In this document: in pieces, positions 6,578-9,914 of the stretch | How the letters are laid out: every line of letters starts with the position of its first letter | How positions within the stretch are numbered: position 1 is the stretch's first letter | Notes under the pieces: model-generated | What the model was told of the DNA's origin: nothing | The model's database searches: none | The model's input: only the letters and a program-made list of their open reading frames with translations | Program-made: the position numbers and the translations under genes | NCBI GenBank assembly: GCA_945875195.1 | Contig: CAMCJW010000086.1 | Location: forward strand, 1 to 9,914 | Source of the DNA: Chitinophaga pinensis | GTDB taxonomy: Bacteria; Bacteroidota; Bacteroidia; UKL13-3 | DNA: 9,914 nucleotides | Reading direction: 5' to 3'

Positions 6578-7477
6578 ATGACAAAAATACTTATTTCTGG
6601 CGGATCAGGGCTTTTAGGTTCAAACCTTACCCAATTTCTGCAATTAGGAGGACATGAAGTAGCCTGGTTAAGCAGGAATCCAAAGGGAATGAAGCAACAA
6701 TCTTTTTATTGGAATCCAGAAAAAGGCGAAATTGATATTGCCTGTTTAAAGGGCGCAAGCACCATCATTAATCTAGCTGGAGCTGGTGTTGCGGATAAAA
6801 GGTGGACAAGTGCGTATAAATCAGAAATCTTGAATAGCAGAATTGAGGCAACCTCGCTTTTATTCAAAACCCTTCAAGATAATGTGCACCAAGTTGGTCT
6901 GTTTTTTGGCGCCTCTGCTGTTGGGATTTATGGCAATAACCCACCAAAAAACTGCAAAGAAGAGGCCCCCTTGGGAGATACATTTTTGGCAGAAGTTTGT
7001 AAAGCATGGGAAAATGAAAGTTTAAAGGTGACAAATCTTGGCATTCAAACAAGCATTATTAGAATTGGCATTGTATTGAGTGAAAAAGGTGGTTTTATAA
7101 AAGAGATTGCCAAACCTGCCTACTGGGGATTTGGAGCAGCTTTAGGCAATGGCAAAATGACAACACCTTGGATTCATATTCATGATTTAAGCAGGATGTT
7201 TGCTTTTTTGATAGAAAACCAAAAATACCAAGGCATATTTAATGGCGTAGCGCCGCAACCAGCTAGCAACCAAGACTTAACTACGCTCATTTGTAAAGCC
7301 ATTCACCGCCCGCAATGGTTGCCCCCTATTCCTAGCTTTGTTTTAAGACCTATGTTAGGAGAAATTACGCCTATGTTATTGGCCAATCAAGACATTTCGT
7401 GTACAAAAATACTCGAGGCTGGGTTTCAATTTCAATACCCAACAGCAGAACAAGCAATTAATGATTTGTTAAAATAA
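6578..7477 (+). CDS. TIGR01777-family epimerase-like oxidoreductase
   Basis: A 299-residue member of the extended short-chain dehydrogenase/epimerase group (E. coli YfcH, human SDR39U1 relatives). The N-terminus is a nucleotide-binding Rossmann motif GGSGLLG (residues 8-14) after a beta strand. Family landmarks follow in order: GASAVGIYG in the middle, and TPWIHIHDLSRMFAFLIEN near residue 195. The C-terminal DUF1731-like tail begins around residue 247 (WLPPIPSFVLRPMLGE) and is diagnostic of TIGR01777. Length matches the family. Substrate and physiological role are unknown. The start ATG 6578 is the first codon before the Rossmann strand. The gene faces away from the MerR-B12 regulator across 68 bp that hold an inverted repeat, so it is a candidate target of that regulator. 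A 46-bp gap separates it from the DUF1223 gene, so co-transcription is possible. Confidence 0.9.
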   Translation: MTKILISGGSGLLGSNLTQFLQLGGHEVAWLSRNPKGMKQQSFYWNPEKGEIDIACLKGASTIINLAGAGVADKRWTSAYKSEILNSRIEATSLLFKTLQDNVHQVGLFFGASAVGIYGNNPPKNCKEEAPLGDTFLAEVCKAWENESLKVTNLGIQTSIIRIGIVLSEKGGFIKEIAKPAYWGFGAALGNGKMTTPWIHIHDLSRMFAFLIENQKYQGIFNGVAPQPASNQDLTTLICKAIHRPQWLPPIPSFVLRPMLGEITPMLLANQDISCTKILEAGFQFQYPTAEQAINDLLK

Positions 7478-7523
7478 TGGCAAAATTACAGCTATTTGCT
7501 AATATTGAACAAAATTAATTCAG

Positions 7524-8294
7524 ATGAAAAAAGGATTTTTATGCATTTTGCTATTAACGTCTCTGGCAATAACTACTCAAGCTCAAAATAGCAAAGCATT
7601 ACCTGTAAAACAATACCAACCCGCAGTGCTCATAGAATTATTTTCTTCGGAAGGATGCAGCAGTTGCCCTTTTGCAAGTAAATTTTTAAAGGAAGTGATA
7701 GACATCAGTGATAGCAGTAAAACCCCTGTTTTTGTGATAGATTATCATGTTGATATTTGGAACAGATCAGGGTGGGTTGATCCATTTTCTGATTCTATTT
7801 TTAGCATGCGCCAACAAGAATATGTTTATAGAAAAAAACTCACATCCATGTATACACCAATGGTGTTTGTAAATGGCGGCGACAAAGACTTTGCTGGATC
7901 CGACAAAAGAGCCATAGGAAATGCCATACAAGGCGTTTTAACACAACCATCCAATTATTATCTGAGAACAGGAGTTACAGCTGTTGAAAATGAGGATAGC
8001 TTGTTGGTTGCTTATCAAATTTGGGGAGAACTAGATTCGTTTGATTTAAGGGTGGCTTTTATACAAAAAGAAATAAACAACCAAGTAAAAGGCGGAGAAA
8101 ATGCGGGCATGATTTTACACCACCACAATGTGGTGAAGCACCTTACTACCAAGCATCTTACCAATAATGAAGGTTTTATGAAAATTCCAGTAAATAGAGA
8201 CCTCAACCTAGATAATTTTAGAATGGTGGTATTTGTTCAACACCAAAGAACTTGGAAGGTAGTTGCCACAGATCAAATGACATTTAAGCCTTAA
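7524..8294 (+). CDS. DUF1223 secreted thioredoxin-like protein
   Basis: The 256-residue protein opens with a signal peptide (MKKG, hydrophobic core to about residue 16, probable cleavage after TQA at 18-20), so it acts outside the cytoplasm. Residues 34-52 (ELFSSEGCSSCPFAS core) give a thioredoxin-fold CxxC (Cys45, Cys48). The DUF1223 landmarks follow in order: YHVDIWNRSGW, DPFSD, then RQQEYVYRKK and a TSMYTPMVFVNGG segment with the cis-Pro expected opposite the CxxC. The C-terminal half is a beta-rich domain with HHHNVVK. A periplasmic thiol-redox role is inferred from the fold; the family has no firmly known function. The stop codon (8292-8294) overlaps the stop of the opposite-strand HEPN reading frame in a shared TTAA. 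No terminator is seen between them. Confidence 0.9.
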   Translation: MKKGFLCILLLTSLAITTQAQNSKALPVKQYQPAVLIELFSSEGCSSCPFASKFLKEVIDISDSSKTPVFVIDYHVDIWNRSGWVDPFSDSIFSMRQQEYVYRKKLTSMYTPMVFVNGGDKDFAGSDKRAIGNAIQGVLTQPSNYYLRTGVTAVENEDSLLVAYQIWGELDSFDLRVAFIQKEINNQVKGGENAGMILHHHNVVKHLTTKHLTNNEGFMKIPVNRDLNLDNFRMVVFVQHQRTWKVVATDQMTFKP

Positions 8295-8641
8295 TTTTCT
8301 GGCCTTTCGGCTTCCAATATTTCATTCAAAGAAATTTCTAAAGATGGAATAATGATTTCAACTACACCCCAAACTGCTAAGATATCTAAGCCAAAATAAT
8401 CATGAATTAACTTATCCCTCATACCTGCTATCCGCTTCCATTCAATATTTGGATATTTACTTCTAAACTCAGGATCTAACTTTTTTGTAGCCTCGCCAAT
8501 TATTTCAAAATTTCTAATAACTGCATCCTGAACTAAAAAATTCTTCTGAAAAATCTCTCCATTTATACCAATTGTATATTGTTTAATCTTTTTTACACAT
8601 TCTATTATATGCGTAATTTAAATCAATGAATCCTTTTCCAT
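8291..8641 (-). pseudogene. HEPN (DUF86/HepT-like) toxin, premature TAA at codon 8
   Basis: From ATG 8641-8639 the frame runs 117 codons to TAA 8293-8291 without shift, the normal length for a HepT-like HEPN RNase, but codon 8 is TAA (8620-8618). The peptide before it reads MEKDSLI and after it ITHIIECVKKI. Relatives usually have an aromatic or hydrophobic residue here, so a single change from TAT or TAC would create the stop. The rest is intact: VQDAVIRNFEIIGEA (37-51) is the classic DUF86 helix, and the catalytic R-x4-H-x-Y is Arg75, His80, Tyr82 within RDKLIHDY. No ATG, GTG or TTG lies in frame between codon 8 and Met74, so an efficient restart cannot rescue the fold. The ATG shares one base with the MNT stop (TAATG). 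Either the toxin is inactivated, the stop is read through, or the base is an error. Confidence 0.85.
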
Positions 8642-8922
8642 TAGATTAATCGAATAAGGTCTTTTTGGATATATGGCAATAAATTAGATTCAATTGACCT
8701 AAGGGTTATCAAATCGACCTTTCTACCTAAAATCTCAGATAGCTCTTGTTCAAGTCCAATTAAATCAAGCAAATGGTATTCCTTTTCTAAATCAACCAAT
8801 ATATCAATATCGCTGTGAATAGTTTCCTCATTTCTAGAAAAAGACCCAAAAATACCAACCATTTTTGGGTTAAATGGCATTAGTATTTTTTGAATGATGT
8901 TTTTTTCAACTTGAGAAATCAT
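8641..8922 (-). CDS. MNT-domain nucleotidyltransferase (MntA-like antitoxin)
   Basis: A 93-residue minimal nucleotidyltransferase. The catalytic signature GS-x10-D-x-D is exact: Gly26-Ser27, Asp38, Asp40. A third acidic residue, Asp70 in KVDLIT, sits at the expected strand. In type VII toxin-antitoxin systems MntA AMPylates the Tyr of the HEPN R-x4-H-x-Y motif and so silences the RNase. That partner is directly downstream and shares one base of start/stop codon, so antitoxin function is well founded by analogy. The start is ATG 8922, and no Shine-Dalgarno is evident. It follows the repeat-containing protein gene by 40 bp of A/T-rich DNA. All catalytic residues are kept although the toxin frame carries a nonsense codon. 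Confidence 0.9.
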   Translation of the reverse strand: MISQVEKNIIQKILMPFNPKMVGIFGSFSRNEETIHSDIDILVDLEKEYHLLDLIGLEQELSEILGRKVDLITLRSIESNLLPYIQKDLIRLI

Positions 8923-8962
8923 AGGTAAATTTAATAAAAAAAAATAAAGAATAAAAATGAGT

Positions 8963-9914
8963 TTAATGCTCCCCTAAATCTAAAGTCAATCTTTTTTGAA
9001 ACTTCGTAAAAATTTCACCCTCTAAAACAGCTGTTTCTTTACTTTTTGCTTGAATGTTTTTTAGGATTGCTAAGTAATTTTTGGCCTTGTCTCTATCGCT
9101 AGATAAATTGTAGTGCATTTCCAAAATACCCAATCCTTCTGTTAAAATACTGGCATTTTGTTGCCTCAAATAATAGCTATAGGCCGTTAGGATACTGCTT
9201 CTGTTAAAGCCATATTTACCTAATACTCCCTCATAATATATATTTTTATTTTCTTTAGCATAATTGGCATATAACCAAGCAATGCTACGTTGAATCACAG
9301 GTGTTTTATATTGCTCCAATTCTTTGCACTTTTCTAAACAAAAAGCCTTATCGGTAATGGCTAGAGATTGCAAAACAGTTGCCATTACACCATAAGATGA
9401 ATCTTGCAATCCTTTCAACAAGGTAGATTTTGCCAACTCAGAGTTTCCCTTAAAACCCAATAAATACATAGCATTGTCTCTTACCTCTACATTGGAAGAA
9501 TTAGCAGCCAAATTTGCTATCTTTTTCTCATAATCGATATACAAAGTATCTAATTTCCCAATTAATTCTAACCCTGCTATTTGGTAATAATATTCGGGCT
9601 GAACCAATAAATAATCTATGGCTTGCCTTTGTTGGATTTCCGCCTTTTCATATGGTAACAAAGCCAGACCCTTCCATGCATTTATTTTTGATTGATAGCC
9701 CTCTGCCATTTTCAATTGAATTAATAATTGATTGGCATCTTTGCCATCAGTAATTGCTCCGGGAATATTTCCTTTTGGATCAAGCCAAAATGCAGCCATT
9801 GTTATGGAGTCTGCATCATTATTTACGACTGGAATTTGGATAACAGTATTCTTGCCATTGATATAAACAGGCAGCTCTTGAACGCTGCCTAATCTTCCTT
9901 TAGTTGCTAATACA
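8963..9914 (-). CDS. Helical-repeat protein, 3' part (possible M1 aminopeptidase C-terminus)
   Basis: The frame is open through the right edge, so the N-terminus is missing; ~316 C-terminal residues are visible. The first ~45 form a beta-rich stretch (ELPVYINGK, then IQIPVVNNDADSIT, then AAFWLDPKGNI). It is followed by helical units of about 30-40 residues, such as VEVRDNAMYLLGFKGN, then YGVMATVLQSLA, then TPVIQRSIAWLYANYA. This is a HEAT-like array. A beta domain followed by HEAT-like helices is the C-terminal plan of Bacteroidota M1 metallopeptidases, in which case the zinc site (HExxH) would lie outside the window. The ATG at 9799 is internal, because matching beta-domain sequence continues upstream. 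The stop is 40 bp before the MNT gene, so the toxin-antitoxin pair may share its transcript. The repeat nature is moderately supported; the peptidase call is tentative. Confidence 0.6.
   Translation of the reverse strand, partial: VLATKGRLGSVQELPVYINGKNTVIQIPVVNNDADSITMAAFWLDPKGNIPGAITDGKDANQLLIQLKMAEGYQSKINAWKGLALLPYEKAEIQQRQAIDYLLVQPEYYYQIAGLELIGKLDTLYIDYEKKIANLAANSSNVEVRDNAMYLLGFKGNSELAKSTLLKGLQDSSYGVMATVLQSLAITDKAFCLEKCKELEQYKTPVIQRSIAWLYANYAKENKNIYYEGVLGKYGFNRSSILTAYSYYLRQQNASILTEGLGILEMHYNLSSDRDKAKNYLAILKNIQAKSKETAVLEGEIFTKFQKRLTLDLGEH

Noticed and set aside
9514..9753. A plus-strand open frame of 79 codons opposite the helical-repeat gene, and a similar one at 1214-1462 opposite the zeta-like kinase.
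   Set aside because: Both are antisense to well-supported genes, show no domain-like features and have no start context of their own.
1..9914. CRISPR arrays, tRNA or rRNA genes, insertion sequences, integrases.
   Set aside because: No regularly spaced repeats, cloverleaf/TPsiC-type sequence, or transposase/recombinase motifs were seen on either strand.

Overview
The window looks like a chromosomal segment of a Bacteroidota bacterium (Chitinophagales/Sphingobacteriales-like; exact lineage not resolvable by eye). The DNA is AT-rich and intergenic gaps are short. Shine-Dalgarno signals are weak or absent. At least one promoter fits the Bacteroidota -33 TTG / -7 TAnnTTTG pattern. The gene content (PfkB-type kinase, ComEC without a beta-lactamase domain, MerR-B12 regulator, DUF1223, TIGR01777) is also typical of that phylum.

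Layout, left to right. The 3' end of a PfkB-family sugar/nucleoside kinase (+) finishes at a strong, apparently bidirectional terminator (622-656). On the minus strand follow a zeta-toxin-like P-loop kinase and a 48-residue basic protein joined to it by an ATGA overlap, and then a four-helix membrane protein. Divergent from the last is a three-gene plus-strand run: comEC, a crotonase and a secreted DUF4412/GLPGLI-like protein. The genes in this run are separated by 1 nt or overlap by 1 nt. It abuts, tail to tail with no gap, a MerR-type regulator with a complete cobalamin-binding signature of the CarH/LitR photoreceptor type. That regulator is divergent from a TIGR01777 epimerase, and their 68-bp spacer holds an 8-bp perfect inverted repeat that looks like an operator. 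A DUF1223 thioredoxin-like secreted protein follows.

The last part is a minus-strand MNT-HEPN (type VII, MntA-HepT-like) toxin-antitoxin pair. Its HEPN toxin reading frame is intact for 117 codons except for one TAA at codon 8. The window ends in the 3' portion of a repeat-containing protein, possibly the C-terminus of an M1 aminopeptidase.

The points that deserve attention are the two toxin-antitoxin-like modules set among ordinary chromosomal genes (one apparently toxin-inactivated, the other with a tiny coupled partner and no in-frame ATG for the kinase), and the putative B12/light-responsive regulator with its candidate operator.
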